This document shows, in pieces, positions 8,612 through 17,971 of a stretch of DNA of 64,000 bases (its first letter is position 1; the number at the start of each line of letters is the position of its first letter). The position numbers were made by a program, and so were the translations under genes. The stretch comes from Terriglobia bacterium (GTDB lineage Bacteria; Acidobacteriota; Terriglobia; Acidiferrales; UBA7541). The notes below the pieces were generated by a model. The model was not told the origin of the DNA and did not search any database. It worked only from the letters and a program-made list of their open reading frames with translations. The stretch spans positions 30,778 to 94,777 of the forward strand of contig JAIQFB010000021.1 in assembly GCA_020073485.1 (NCBI GenBank), in the 5' to 3' direction.

Positions 8612-9574
8612 ATGTCGAAGACGGATTCCGGCTCTGGCCGGTGGAAATTTCTCCTGCCATTGATGGCCGCGCCGCTGTTGCTCGCGTCCTGCGGCAAACG
8701 CGTGGATCCGGCGCCAAAACCTCAACCGCCGCCCGCTTTCCAATTCCTGGGCGCGTGGGGAGAAAAAGGCGACGGCCCCGGAAAATTTGGCGCGCCAACG
8801 GCGTTTGCAACCGATGCCTTGGGGAACGTTTTCTTCGCCGACCCGGGCGCGGGGTTCATCGATAAGTTCGAGGCCAAAGGCACACCCCTGCTTTCTTTCG
8901 AAGATGCGCGGGTGCGCCACGCCACGGGCATCGCCGTGGATAGTGGCGGCGCGATTTATCTGGCGGAGGCGGAGCGCGGGAGTATTTTTATTTTCTTCCC
9001 CGACGGAACCTTCCTGCGCGCAATGCAAAGCGCGCCGCAGCGGCATTTCTCCGGGCCGCTCGGCATCAGCGTCGATGACCAGGGTAATTTATTTGTGCCG
9101 GATCCGGCCGGCTCTCGCGTCGCGAAGTTCAATGATCGCGGCCGTTTGGTAAAATCCCTGGCCGCTCCGCCCGATGTCGCGCCGGACGAGAAGCCTTCCT
9201 GGGTGGCGGCCTCGCGGGATGGCTCCGTCTACGTCGCGTATTTCAAGACCGGGCGCATCGCGAAATATTCCGCCGACGGCTCGCTCGTGACCTCGTGGAT
9301 CGCGGCGGCCAGCCCCAGCGCCGGATCGCAACCCATCTCCGGATTGGCCGTGGGGGACGGATACGTGTTTACGATGTCCGCCGCTCCCCCGCAAATCCGC
9401 GTCTGGTCGCTCGATGGGCAGCACAAGCTGGACGCGAATCTCGCGGAGTATCTGGGCGAAATCGCCGCGCCCCAGATCGCGGTCACGCCGCATTCCGAAC
9501 TACTGGTTTTTGATCCAGCCGCGGCCCGCATTTTTTGGTTTCGCATGAATTTGGATTCCAAGGAGCAACCATGA
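8612..9574 (+). CDS. NHL-type beta-propeller lipoprotein
   Basis: The 320-residue protein has an N-terminal signal with lipobox LLLASC, so it is probably a lipidated envelope protein. The mature part starts with a Pro-rich linker. It then carries repeated propeller blades with the NHL pattern, for example GKFGAPTAFATDALGNVFFADPG, split here by natural repeats of G-N-V/L-F-x-x-D. TTG 8606, with AGGCGAG eight bases upstream, is an alternative start two codons earlier. The stop overlaps the ATG of the next gene (ATGA), so they form an operon. Propellers of this type bind ligands or proteins, and no catalytic residues are evident. Confidence 0.8.
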   Translation: MSKTDSGSGRWKFLLPLMAAPLLLASCGKRVDPAPKPQPPPAFQFLGAWGEKGDGPGKFGAPTAFATDALGNVFFADPGAGFIDKFEAKGTPLLSFEDARVRHATGIAVDSGGAIYLAEAERGSIFIFFPDGTFLRAMQSAPQRHFSGPLGISVDDQGNLFVPDPAGSRVAKFNDRGRLVKSLAAPPDVAPDEKPSWVAASRDGSVYVAYFKTGRIAKYSADGSLVTSWIAAASPSAGSQPISGLAVGDGYVFTMSAAPPQIRVWSLDGQHKLDANLAEYLGEIAAPQIAVTPHSELLVFDPAAARIFWFRMNLDSKEQP

Positions 9575-10548
9575 CGCTGCTTCTGAAAGAAGCCGATGTG
9601 CGTTCCCTGCTGACCATGCCGCTCGCGCTGCAGCTTGTCGAGCAGTCCTTGCGCGATCAGGGCGAGGGCAAACTGGCCCTCAATCCGCGGCGCAGGCTGA
9701 GGCTTCCGGACAACGGGGTCCTGCATTACATGGCGGCGGGCGATCCGGTACACGGCTACTTCGGCATGAAACTGTACTCCGTGGTTCGCGGCGTGGCGCG
9801 CTTCGTTGTGCCACTGTTCCGGTCGGCCACCGGAGAAATGGCGGCGCTGATCGAAGCCGACGCCCTCGGCCAGATTCGCACCGGCGCGGCCAGTGGCGTG
9901 GCCACCAAATACCTCGCAAATCCGGACGCGCGGACGGCTTGCATCATCGGCACCGGTTACCAGGCGCGGACGCAGTTGGAAGCGGTGGCGGCCGTGAGGA
10001 AACTCAAGCGCGTGCGCGCCTATGGGCGCGATCCGGAGCGCCGCACGAACTTCTGCCGGGAAATGAGCGAGAAGATCGGCGTGCCCGTGGAAGGCGCCGA
10101 TTCCAATCGGGAAGCCGTGCGCGGCGCGGAAATCGTGATCACGGCCACGTCCGCGACGCAGGTGGTGCTCGAAGGGCCCTGGATCGAACCGGGAATGCAT
10201 ATCAACGCGATGGGCGCGAACTGGGCGCAAAAACGCGAACTGGACGCCGCAGCCGTCAATCGCGCCGACGCCGTTTTTGTGGATTCCATCGAACAAGCGA
10301 AAATGGAAGCGGGCGATCTGATTCATGCGTTCGGAGAAAGCCAGTCCCGCTGGACCGACGTGCGCGAGCTCGCCGGAGTTGTCGCCGGAAAAATTGCCGG
10401 GAGAAGCAGCTCAGACCAGATCACGCTATTTAAATCGAATGGCATTGCAACGTGGGATCTGGCGGCCGCCGTGCGCGTGTACGAACTTGCGGTCGAGCAA
10501 GGCCGCGGACAATCGATTCCCCTCTGGGAGCCAGCGGGAAAGAATTAG
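9571..10548 (+). CDS. ornithine cyclodeaminase / mu-crystallin family NAD-dependent enzyme
   Basis: The 325-residue protein belongs to the OCD/mu-crystallin family, which includes ornithine cyclodeaminase, alanine dehydrogenase and ketimine reductases. The sequence shows the substrate Lys in GMKLYS (Lys67), the segment IRTGAASGVATKYLA, the Rossmann loop IIGTGYQA (126-132) and the conserved acidic VDS near the C-terminal third. The substrate cannot be decided from sequence. The start is the ATG at 9571 with AGGAGCAACC before it; it overlaps the stop of the lipoprotein gene. The frame is open 12 codons further upstream inside that gene. Confidence 0.88.
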   Translation: MTLLLKEADVRSLLTMPLALQLVEQSLRDQGEGKLALNPRRRLRLPDNGVLHYMAAGDPVHGYFGMKLYSVVRGVARFVVPLFRSATGEMAALIEADALGQIRTGAASGVATKYLANPDARTACIIGTGYQARTQLEAVAAVRKLKRVRAYGRDPERRTNFCREMSEKIGVPVEGADSNREAVRGAEIVITATSATQVVLEGPWIEPGMHINAMGANWAQKRELDAAAVNRADAVFVDSIEQAKMEAGDLIHAFGESQSRWTDVRELAGVVAGKIAGRSSSDQITLFKSNGIATWDLAAAVRVYELAVEQGRGQSIPLWEPAGKN

Positions 10549-10630
10549 ACATTGCGCACGCGCGCGTCCACTCCGGAATTTGCGGGGGAACGGTTCTGGT
10601 AGAATGTCGCGCGGCGGGAGACGCTAAAAG

Positions 10631-11065
10631 ATGCAATTTCTGGAAAGATTGAAACCCCTGGGCCTTCTGGTGCTGCGTGTGGCATTGGGGGCCAGTTTTC
10701 TGTTTCACGGCTATCCGAAAATCGGCGATCCGGCGCACTGGCTAAAAGCTTTCCCTGGCTTTGGTTTTCCGAGTTACTTCGCCTACATTTCCGGAATCCT
10801 GGAAGTGTTTGGCGGAGGGCTGCTGGTCCTGGGATTGTTTACGCGCGGGGCCGCCTTGCTGCTGGCGATTGAAATGGGACTTGTCCTGGGCCGAACCAGA
10901 ATTCCGGCCGTCGGGATCTACGCCTTCGGGCAATACGAACTTCCTCTGCTATTGGGTGCGATGGCCCTGGCGCTGGCAACAATGGGCGCGGGTGTGATTT
11001 CGATTGACGCTTTCACATTTGAATCCGGCCGCAAATCCTCGAAGAAATCAAAAAAGAAGGATTGA
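10631..11065 (+). CDS. DoxX-family membrane protein
   Basis: The 144-residue protein has four predicted membrane helices and the DoxX signature pattern (RVALGASFLFHGYPKIG, GILEVFGGGLLVLGLFTR). The C-terminus is a Lys/Ser-rich cytoplasmic tail (KSSKKSKKKD). DoxX relatives occur with terminal oxidases and thiol or sulfur stress systems, but their activity is often unknown. A TAGAAT hexamer lies at 10600-10605, about 25 bases before the start, without a clear -35 box. The gene converges with the RDD gene downstream. Confidence 0.85.
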   Translation: MQFLERLKPLGLLVLRVALGASFLFHGYPKIGDPAHWLKAFPGFGFPSYFAYISGILEVFGGGLLVLGLFTRGAALLLAIEMGLVLGRTRIPAVGIYAFGQYELPLLLGAMALALATMGAGVISIDAFTFESGRKSSKKSKKKD

Positions 11066-11107
11066 ACTGACGCGCAGTGAATTTTTTGAACGCGACGAAA
11101 ATCCCAA

Positions 11108-11716
11108 TCAGCGTCTGCGCAGGACCAGGCACCCGGCCATTATGTCGTGAAGCGCCTGCTTCTTCTCCGTGAAGGCGGCGATGAGGTAGCCCACCAGAAA
11201 CGTCACTTCGGAAATCTTCCTCCCGAAATAACGCATAGAGGATCGCTGTAGCGTAATTTTCCCCCCGGCAAGGTCGGTGACGTAGAGACGAAACAGCCTC
11301 TTGCCCGGCGTAGCCTGCCACGAGGAGGTCTCAAAGAAGACGTAGTAGGCCCACATGATCACGAACAGCAAAATAAATCCCGTGAACGTCACGTGGGGAA
11401 TGGCCAGCAGGGATTGGGTATTCTGATCGGGAAAAGTCATTAATTGCGTGGGATACGCGGATGCCAGGGTCGCAAAGAAAAAGGACAGAATAAACGTATC
11501 GATGGCGAACGCGCAGGCCCGCAGCCAGAATCCCGCATAGGCCGGCCGCACCAGCGCCACCGACGCCGCGGGGATAGCCGGGATGACTTCCGCAGGCTGG
11601 GCGTGCGGGGGAATGTAGACCGGGCCAATCTGCCCCACGCTTACCGGACAACCGCACTGCGCGCAGAAACTGGCCCCATCCGGAATCCCGTTCCCGCATT
11701 TTTCACAAGTCAGAAT
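11108..11716 (-). CDS. zinc-ribbon RDD-family membrane protein with non-ATG start
   Basis: The protein is 202 residues if it starts at ATT 11716. The N-terminus is a zinc ribbon, CEKC and CAQC separated by 12 residues. A Pro/Ala linker follows, then an RDD domain with three to four helices (RPAYAGFWLRACAFAIDTFIL, split by family spacing, and the signature Arg-Asp pair). There is no ATG, GTG or TTG between the in-frame stop at 11747-11749 and the zinc ribbon. The first standard codon, GTG 11638, would delete the ribbon. GGAGAGG lies six bases before ATT 11716 and nine before CTG 11713, so one of these rare codons is the likely start. RDD proteins are thought to move small solutes or ions. Confidence 0.82.
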   Translation of the reverse strand: MLTCEKCGNGIPDGASFCAQCGCPVSVGQIGPVYIPPHAQPAEVIPAIPAASVALVRPAYAGFWLRACAFAIDTFILSFFFATLASAYPTQLMTFPDQNTQSLLAIPHVTFTGFILLFVIMWAYYVFFETSSWQATPGKRLFRLYVTDLAGGKITLQRSSMRYFGRKISEVTFLVGYLIAAFTEKKQALHDIMAGCLVLRRR

Positions 11717-11837
11717 GGCAAACCTCTCCTGAAGTCCGCAAGAAAACTAACAGCCGGTAATTCGATTGGCAAGGAGAACCCTGAAGTCAACTCGCGTGAA
11801 GCAGGCCTAGAACGCTGCGGGAAAAGTGGGGTACGGT

Positions 11838-11924
11838 GTCATTCCGAACGAAGTGAGGAATCTCTCCGGGTTTGAAAGCCAAAGAAAGTGTGATTCCTCA
11901 CCCACAGGAGCGGATTCGGAATGA
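11838..11924. repeat. imperfect intergenic palindrome (CHSERSEES-type repeat)
   Basis: The left arm at 11838-11862 (GTCATTCCGAACGAAGTGAG plus GAATC) is mirrored by the right arm at 11892-11924, ending in GGAATGAC, with a 29-base loop. One frame reads CHSERSEES. Short palindromic repeats of this type are common between genes in soil bacteria. Here it sits between the divergently oriented RDD region and the 3' end of the E1 gene and could fold as an RNA hairpin. Confidence 0.7.
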
Positions 11925-11971
11925 CGGCGGTATAAATGATTTCGCAGCCGTGAAGGCGTTTCATTGGATCG

Positions 11972-14128
11972 CTAATACGCAATCAAATCGCGGACGGCAG
12001 CGGCCAAACGGCTGGACTGCGGGAGAATCTCATCTTCCAGCTGCGGCTGGTAGGCGCAGAACGTGTCCATGGCGGCCACGCGCCGCACCGGGGCGTCCAA
12101 TTCATCGAAGAGCTGATCGGCGATGCGCGCGGCGATTTCCGCGCCATAGCCCCACGAAAGCATGTCTTCGTAGGCGACGATGACGCGATTGGTTTTGCGC
12201 ACGGTCGCGGCGATGGCCTCCCAATCGAAGGGAGAGAGCGACCGGAGATCCACGATTTCGACGGAGATTCCTTCGCGTTCCAGCTGCGCAGCGGCCACTT
12301 CGGCGCGGTGCACGACGGCCCCGTAAGTAATGATGCTGACGTCCTTGCCTTCGCGGACCAAGCGCGCCCGGCCAAACGGAATCGTGAAATCAGGCCCCGG
12401 ATAAGGAGATCGATTGTAGGGCTGGCGATACAAGTGTTTGTGCTCGAGAAACAGCACGGGATCGTCGCAGCGGATCGCCGTGCGCAGCAGTCCGCAGAGG
12501 TCGAGCGCGGTCGACGGCATGACCACACGGATCCCCGGCGTGTGTGTGAACAGCGATTCGCCGGATTGGCTGTGATAAACCGCCCCGCCGGTCAAGTATC
12601 CGCCGGTAGCCACGCGGATCACGGCAGGCGCCTTGAAGTTGCCGTTTGAGCGCCAGCGGACAAGGGACAGCTCGTTGCGGAACTGCATCATCGCCGGCCA
12701 GATGTAGTCGAAGAACTGTATCTCCGCGACGGGCTTGAGTCCGCGCGTGGCCATGCCCAGCGCGCTGCCCACGATCAGGGCCTCGGCAATCGGCGTGTTA
12801 AACACCCGCGCATAACCGAACCGCCGCTGCAATCCGACAGTGGCCTTGAATACCCCGCCCTTCCCTTTCACGTGATTCAGGTCGCCTTCATTGCTGGCGT
12901 CGGCCACGTCTTCGCCAAACACGGTGATGCGTTCGTCGCGCGCCATTTCGTCGGCCAACGTCAAGGAAACCATTTCCACCATGGTCCGGGGTTCGCCGGA
13001 AAAATGCGGGGCGCTTTCAAATCGGGACGAAGTGGGATCGACATCGGGAGAGTATTGATTTACGAGAATGGATTCTTTGGCGGGCAGTGCCGCCAACAGG
13101 GCCTGGTCGGTGGCCTCGCGCACTTCGCGATCGACATCCGCTTCCATCGCCTCGAGTTCCTTCTCCTCGACAATGCCTTCGCGCACCAGGAACAAACCGA
13201 ACTTGGGAATCGGGTCGCGACGCGCCTCCTGCTGGCGCAATTCGTCCGTCTTGTAGAGCTTTTCGTCGTCGGAAAGCGAATGCGAATACGGGCGCGTGAC
13301 GTGCGCATGAACCAGCGCCGGCCCTTTGCGCGCCTGGCAGTAGGCGGCCGCGCGCCGCAAAACGGCATAGCTGGCCAGCGGATCGGTGCCGTCGCATTCT
13401 TCCACATGAAGGCCCGGGTAATTTGCCGTCAGCTTAGAAATGCTGCCGCCCGCTGTCTGAAACTTGACCGGAACGGAAATCGCCCAGCCGTTATCCTCGA
13501 TCAGGTACAGCAAGGGAAGTTTTCTCAGGCAGGCGGCATTCAACGATTCGTAAAATTCCCCTTCGCTGGTCGAACCATCTCCGCCGGAAACGTAGACGAC
13601 TTCATCCGGCCGGTGCCGCGCCTCATCTCCCAGAGGCGCTTTTTGTGCCTGCGCCAGCGCTTTCGGGAAACGTTCGTAATAGAGCGACGCCTCGGCCATG
13701 CCCACGGCCTGCGTGTATTGCATCCCTGTGGCGGAGGATCGCGGGAAAATATTCAGCCGGGGAACGCCCCAGTGGCAGGGCATTTGGCGCCCGCCGGAGT
13801 TCGGATCGTCCTTGGCCCCAACGGCCTGGAGCAGCATATCGAGCGGAGTAACACCCAACATGAGGCAAAGCGCGCGGTCGCGGTAGTACGGGTAAATCCA
13901 GTCATGCCCGGGACGCAGAATGAGTCCCGCGGCGGCCAGCACGCCTTCGTGCCCGGCCCCGCTGATCTGAAAGAAGATTTTATTCTGTCGCTTGAGCTGA
14001 ATTTCGCGGTCGTCGATTCGCCGCGAAAGGTACATGGCGCGGTAGATCCGGAGAAGATCCTCCCGGCTCAGTCCCTGGTAAGGGGCGGAGTCGAATTTCG
14101 CTGTTTTGGTTCGTGCCTGAACCGGCAT
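11972..14128 (-). CDS. fused 2-oxoacid dehydrogenase E1 (alpha and beta in one chain)
   Basis: The 718-residue thiamine-diphosphate enzyme decarboxylates a 2-oxoacid and passes the acyl group to the lipoyl E2 of a branched-chain or pyruvate dehydrogenase complex. Residues about 1-350 are E1-alpha, with the TPP/Mg motif GDG at 183-185 and its Asn at 213 (EDNGWAIS). Residues about 378-718 are E1-beta ([54 protein letters not shown]). In most bacteria these are two polypeptides. GAGGA lies nine bases before ATG 14128. No E2 or E3 gene is adjacent, so the partners are encoded elsewhere. The substrate is probably branched-chain oxoacids by family resemblance. Confidence 0.9.
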   Translation of the reverse strand: MPVQARTKTAKFDSAPYQGLSREDLLRIYRAMYLSRRIDDREIQLKRQNKIFFQISGAGHEGVLAAAGLILRPGHDWIYPYYRDRALCLMLGVTPLDMLLQAVGAKDDPNSGGRQMPCHWGVPRLNIFPRSSATGMQYTQAVGMAEASLYYERFPKALAQAQKAPLGDEARHRPDEVVYVSGGDGSTSEGEFYESLNAACLRKLPLLYLIEDNGWAISVPVKFQTAGGSISKLTANYPGLHVEECDGTDPLASYAVLRRAAAYCQARKGPALVHAHVTRPYSHSLSDDEKLYKTDELRQQEARRDPIPKFGLFLVREGIVEEKELEAMEADVDREVREATDQALLAALPAKESILVNQYSPDVDPTSSRFESAPHFSGEPRTMVEMVSLTLADEMARDERITVFGEDVADASNEGDLNHVKGKGGVFKATVGLQRRFGYARVFNTPIAEALIVGSALGMATRGLKPVAEIQFFDYIWPAMMQFRNELSLVRWRSNGNFKAPAVIRVATGGYLTGGAVYHSQSGESLFTHTPGIRVVMPSTALDLCGLLRTAIRCDDPVLFLEHKHLYRQPYNRSPYPGPDFTIPFGRARLVREGKDVSIITYGAVVHRAEVAAAQLEREGISVEIVDLRSLSPFDWEAIAATVRKTNRVIVAYEDMLSWGYGAEIAARIADQLFDELDAPVRRVAAMDTFCAYQPQLEDEILPQSSRLAAAVRDLIAY

Positions 14129-14581
14129 GCGATTTTTCCTCGAACTGCGCCCTGGACGCGAGGCCTGGATGACAATTCATTATAACCAATGCGGAGCGCG
14201 CCGCGAAGTCATCGGCCCAAGCCCTTGCGGCAAAATTGATAACAGGGCGGGATACCTTTTAGCACGAAATGCGAGTGGCAGAGCAAGGAAAAATGGCCAC
14301 AGAGGCAGATGGACGCGGAGTTAAGGTAAAAATAGTGCAGGAAGAGGCGTCAAAAAAATCACGGCGAGCGTTTCACGTCCCAGGGTGTGGTGCTGTGACG
14401 GAAACGCTCTGCCGCGCTGAATGACGGCGCAACCGGGGGGATAAGCGCCATCATATTGCCGGCGCACGACATCGCGGCAGCGAAGGTGCGCCTGCAATCT
14501 CTCCAAATCCAAAAAGCCCGCGAACCGGACTGCAGTTCGCCGACAAATTTCACTCCGAAGCCGCCCTAAATCGAGCGAGCT
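14129..14581. other. 453-base gap with no supported gene
   Basis: Open frames here are short, lack ribosome sites and show no recognisable domain. The stretch at 14296-14330 (CACAGAGGCAGATGGACGCG) resembles the degenerate repeats seen elsewhere in the window. It should hold the promoter of the E1 gene, but no clear -35/-10 pair was found. Confidence 0.5.
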
Positions 14582-16666
14582 CTACTTCTGCGGCGCCGGA
14601 GCATCCGCGATCGTATCGGCCGACGCCGAAGACGCGGCGCCCATATCCAGCACGAACAGTCCTTCGGTCGCGGACGCCGCGACCAACTGGTTTCCCGTAT
14701 CGCGCGATCGCAATGCGGAGAGCGCGCCCTGCGCGCCGGGCCCGTCCATGCGCGTCCAGGATTTCCCTGTGTCGCGCGAAAGGAATAGAGCGCCATTCGC
14801 CGAGGAAACAACGATGGCGCTGCGCACCGGAGCCAGATCGTCGATCAGGAGTTCGGAAACGTTGGCCTGGCGCCAGGATTCGCCGGCATCGCGCGAGAGA
14901 AACACTCCGTGGTCGCCGGCCAGCACCACGGTATGTTCGTCGGGCGCCTGGAAATGGACATCGCCGCGAGGCTCGAAGGGCAGCGCTCGTGCAATCCAGG
15001 TTTTTCCGGAGTCGCCGGAGATTTCCAGCTGTCGTGGCGTCAGAGCCCAGACGTAGGAATTGGAATTTCCAATGCGCACGGCGCGAACCGGCGACGCGCT
15101 CGCCGACGTTATGGCAGCCACAGGCTGAACAGGCATCAAGGAAACGCCGGCCCAGTTCAGGCCGTGGTCTCGGGAGACCAGCAAACCATCTTCGGTGGCG
15201 GCGTACCAGGCGTCACTGCCGAATGCCATGTCGTTCACTTTTGCGTGAAATGGAATCGTGGATTTAGCCGCGGCGGAATCCGTCGATTTCGCTGCCGCCT
15301 TCGAGCCCGCTGAGCGCGACCCGGAAGCCGATATTTTCTTCAAAGCGGCCGCGGATCCCGGTTGACTCGCGGCTTTCTTCTCGATGACCAGATTGACGCC
15401 TACCCAGGAAGCTTTAGCCGCGTCGTAGCGCAACAACCCGCCCGGCCCCGGAGCGGCAAACCAGCCGTCAGGCGACGCGAACACGTGGCGTGGCGGCCCG
15501 GATTTCAGGCCGGTGGCGATCGGCGTCCAGGTGCGGCCGGAATCGCCGGTCTCGAGCACCGGTTCAAAATTGCTGGTCAGCACCACCAGGGCGCGTTCCG
15601 GGCGCTGCGGATCGACGGCGGCGTCGACGATGCGCCGGTGCGAAAAACCCTGGTTTGCGGCGCGATAGGTTTGTCCGCCGTCAGCGCTTACTTGGACTCC
15701 GAGCCGTTCGGTGCCCAGAATCAGGCGGTCCGAATTTTCGGGATCAATGAGCATCGAAAGGATGCTCCAGGAAGCGGGCGTGATCAGGCGCCAGTTCGCG
15801 CCGTCATCGGACGTCTTCCAAAGCCCTTCGGTGGTGGCGGCATATACGGTGAGCGGGCGTTTCGGATCCTGCAGGATGTGCACGGTGCGCCGCGAATCCT
15901 TTGGAATGCCCTTGAACTTGGCCCAATTCGCACCGGCATCCGAACTGTGATAGATGCCGGAACACGCGCTGGCAAAAATGTGCGAGGAATTATTCTGATC
16001 GATGGTAACGCTCATCACGTCGGAATCGTCCACCATGCCCTGACGGATCGGCGCCCACGTTTTCCCGCCATCGACGGTTTTCCAAGGCAGGTGATACGTG
16101 CCCGCGTAAATCGTATTGGGATCGTGCGGATCGATGGCGATGGAATCGAAGTTGCGCAGGTCTTCGTGATTCTCAGGAGAAATGCGCGCCCAATGTTTCC
16201 CGGAATCTTCCGAGCGGTAGACGCCGTCGGTGGCGCCGGCCACCAATGTGTCCGGATGGGATGGCGCAATGGCAATCGCGCGCACGACGAGCCCCGACAG
16301 GCCAATCAGCTGCCAGTTGTGGCCGCCATCGTTGCTCTCGTAAACACCGCCGCCGTGAGAACTGAGCGTCCAACTGGTGGCATACAGTGTGTTTGCCGAG
16401 CGCGGGTCAACCGCCATGGACATGATCACATCGTCGTGATGCTCGCCGATTCGTCCCAGTAAATCCCAGTGTTCGCCGGAATCATTGGATCCAAAAACAT
16501 GCCCGTCCGAGGTTCCCAGGAAAAGAGCGCGCGTGCTTCCAGGAACTGCCGCGAGAGACTGTACGTCTCCTCCCGGAGGCCCAACCTGGCGCCAGCCCTG
16601 AGCGCTGGCCGAACCTGCCACGAGCAGGAGCGCCGCAAGAGTCCAAAGATTTCGTACCGACGGCAT
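14582..16666 (-). CDS. secreted BNR/sortilin-like beta-propeller protein
   Basis: The 694-residue protein has a signal peptide (LWTLAALLLVAGSASAQ) and many repeats of the BNR/Asp-box type (SNDSGEHW, SNDGGHNW, SEDSGKHW, TVDGGKTW, SSDAGANW, TSDDGANW, SGDSGKTW, SRDAGESW). These build one or two seven- to ten-bladed propellers as in the VPS10/sortilin and photosystem II assembly (YCF48) families. A Ser/Lys/Ala-rich linker near the middle separates two halves. It is probably exported; its ligand is unknown and there are no glycosidase catalytic residues I can name. GGAGGG lies before the start; ATG 16666 or TTG 16672 fits, while the upstream ATG 16747 lacks a signal peptide. Confidence 0.8.
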   Translation of the reverse strand: MPSVRNLWTLAALLLVAGSASAQGWRQVGPPGGDVQSLAAVPGSTRALFLGTSDGHVFGSNDSGEHWDLLGRIGEHHDDVIMSMAVDPRSANTLYATSWTLSSHGGGVYESNDGGHNWQLIGLSGLVVRAIAIAPSHPDTLVAGATDGVYRSEDSGKHWARISPENHEDLRNFDSIAIDPHDPNTIYAGTYHLPWKTVDGGKTWAPIRQGMVDDSDVMSVTIDQNNSSHIFASACSGIYHSSDAGANWAKFKGIPKDSRRTVHILQDPKRPLTVYAATTEGLWKTSDDGANWRLITPASWSILSMLIDPENSDRLILGTERLGVQVSADGGQTYRAANQGFSHRRIVDAAVDPQRPERALVVLTSNFEPVLETGDSGRTWTPIATGLKSGPPRHVFASPDGWFAAPGPGGLLRYDAAKASWVGVNLVIEKKAASQPGSAAALKKISASGSRSAGSKAAAKSTDSAAAKSTIPFHAKVNDMAFGSDAWYAATEDGLLVSRDHGLNWAGVSLMPVQPVAAITSASASPVRAVRIGNSNSYVWALTPRQLEISGDSGKTWIARALPFEPRGDVHFQAPDEHTVVLAGDHGVFLSRDAGESWRQANVSELLIDDLAPVRSAIVVSSANGALFLSRDTGKSWTRMDGPGAQGALSALRSRDTGNQLVAASATEGLFVLDMGAASSASADTIADAPAPQK

Positions 16667-17137
16667 TCGCAAGAATATCCCTCCGAAACGGTCGAACTGT
16701 TTACTTGCGCTTCGTAAGAATTGGCCCACACCCGTGAAGTGGTGCAATCCAAGTTCCTCAAATCAGCTTAGCGGGGTTAAGCCAAATAAAATGCTGGTCG
16801 AAAGTACAGTTTCGGTACGGCGCGATGCGAGGGTACGAAGGGGCAGTCCCCTGATTGGGTCCAGCCAAGCCCGGGGATCGACCGAACTTGAAGTTGATGA
16901 TATGGTGGGGCTTGTGGTACTATCAGTCGTGGAACTACTAGTCCACGTAAACAAGTCCGGCGCAATATAGAGTTTACAAAGCCGCAACCGGGCTGGAAGT
17001 ATCACTAGTTCCGCGGCTTAGTTCTATGTAACTGAATTTGCAAACGTTACGGATTTACGCCTGGATTCTGGGTTTGGCTTAGCTCGTGCAGTTCCTGTCG
17101 TGTGCTGCGTTGAGATGAGCTTCAGGGGAGGCGAGAA
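16667..17137. other. 471-base gap with a possible promoter
   Basis: No coding frame is convincing. A candidate sigma70 promoter on the plus strand is TTGATG at 16894-16899 and TACTAT at 16918-16923 with an 18-base spacer. It would give a leader of about 200 bases ahead of the small membrane protein at 17138. The palindromic stretch GGAACTACTAGTCCACG lies just after it. Nothing else was recognised. Confidence 0.35.
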
Positions 17138-17320
17138 ATGGGCATTCTGGCGATCGAGATTTTGGGGATCTGGTCCCTGGTTGCGGTCGTGGCAGGCTTG
17201 GTATTGGGAGCCGCCATTGGCAAGAGTGCTCGCGTGCAGAAAGAAGAATTTCTGGCCTGCCTGTTTGCTACTCTGGAATCGCTGCAGTCTTCCCAACAAC
17301 CCAACTTCCGCGTCGGCTAA
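17138..17320 (+). CDS. small single-pass membrane protein, unknown
   Basis: The protein has 60 residues. A strong ribosome site (GGGGAGGCGAGAA) directly precedes the ATG, which is the main reason to accept the gene. Residues about 5-28 form one hydrophobic helix containing a Gly-rich stretch (GLVLGAAIG). The rest is a short polar tail with one Cys (EEFLACLFATLESLQS). No family is recognised. It converges with the minus-strand gene ending at 17378. Confidence 0.6.
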   Translation: MGILAIEILGIWSLVAVVAGLVLGAAIGKSARVQKEEFLACLFATLESLQSSQQPNFRVG

Positions 17321-17377
17321 GTTAGGGAGTTTGTCGCTCGCTTGAATTGAAGTTCATTCCCCGCTGCAGAAATATAA

Positions 17378-17830
17378 TCAATCCAACGAATCGAATAATT
17401 CCGACGTGGTCTTGAATTCCGGATCGCCGGCGCGAACAGTCTTGGAACCCACGGTTTTGAAAGGCTCTTCGGTGGGAATTCGCTCCAGCCAGCGCTGGCT
17501 GGAGAGCTTCTCGTGATCGGAAAAATCAAGCCGGACAATCAAACGAATTTGCGCGTTTTCTTCGGTTTTTGATTCCTGTGCTTTGCCGGCCTTGTCGGCG
17601 GATTTCGATTTCGTCTTGGACGGCACCTTCGCTCTTGAGTCCTTTTTGGCCGCTTTGGCAGGCGCCTCGGAAGCGCCTGCGGGTGCCGGCTCCGGCCCCT
17701 TGCGTTCAAATTTAAGTTCGAGCTTTTTGCCGAGCCGGAAGCCTTGCTTCCATCCGTCCACTTTGTGCCGCGCCTGCTGTGCGACTTCCTCGTTGCCGCC
17801 AAAATCGAAGATCAAAAATATGTGTGCCAT
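17378..17830 (-). CDS. conserved-looking hypothetical protein with charged linker
   Basis: The 150-residue protein has two ordered parts. The N-terminal part (MAHIFLIFDFGGNEEVAQQARHK, read with breaks) and the C-terminal part (IRLIVRLDFSDHEKLSSQRW) are joined by about 45 residues rich in Ala, Lys, Ser and Pro. The order beta-rich, disordered, beta-rich suggests a two-lobed cytoplasmic protein. The start is uncertain: ATG 17830 is used, while 17839 and an upstream TTG at 17866 are also in frame and none has a good ribosome site. No function is recognised. Confidence 0.55.
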   Translation of the reverse strand: MAHIFLIFDFGGNEEVAQQARHKVDGWKQGFRLGKKLELKFERKGPEPAPAGASEAPAKAAKKDSRAKVPSKTKSKSADKAGKAQESKTEENAQIRLIVRLDFSDHEKLSSQRWLERIPTEEPFKTVGSKTVRAGDPEFKTTSELFDSLD

Positions 17831-17971
17831 GTACTGCATATTGGAGGGCGAATCCAACGATGTCAAGGTGCACGGAATGCGCGCGGCGATCTTAGGCGTT
17901 GTATCCGGTCACGAATCGCGAGTATGCTTACGGCAGGCGGGAAATACGGTTTCCCGGCGGCAGGATTGCAA

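Noticed and set aside
12872..14185. 437-codon plus-strand frame over the E1 gene
   Set aside because: It is antisense to conserved TPP-enzyme sequence and has no domain.
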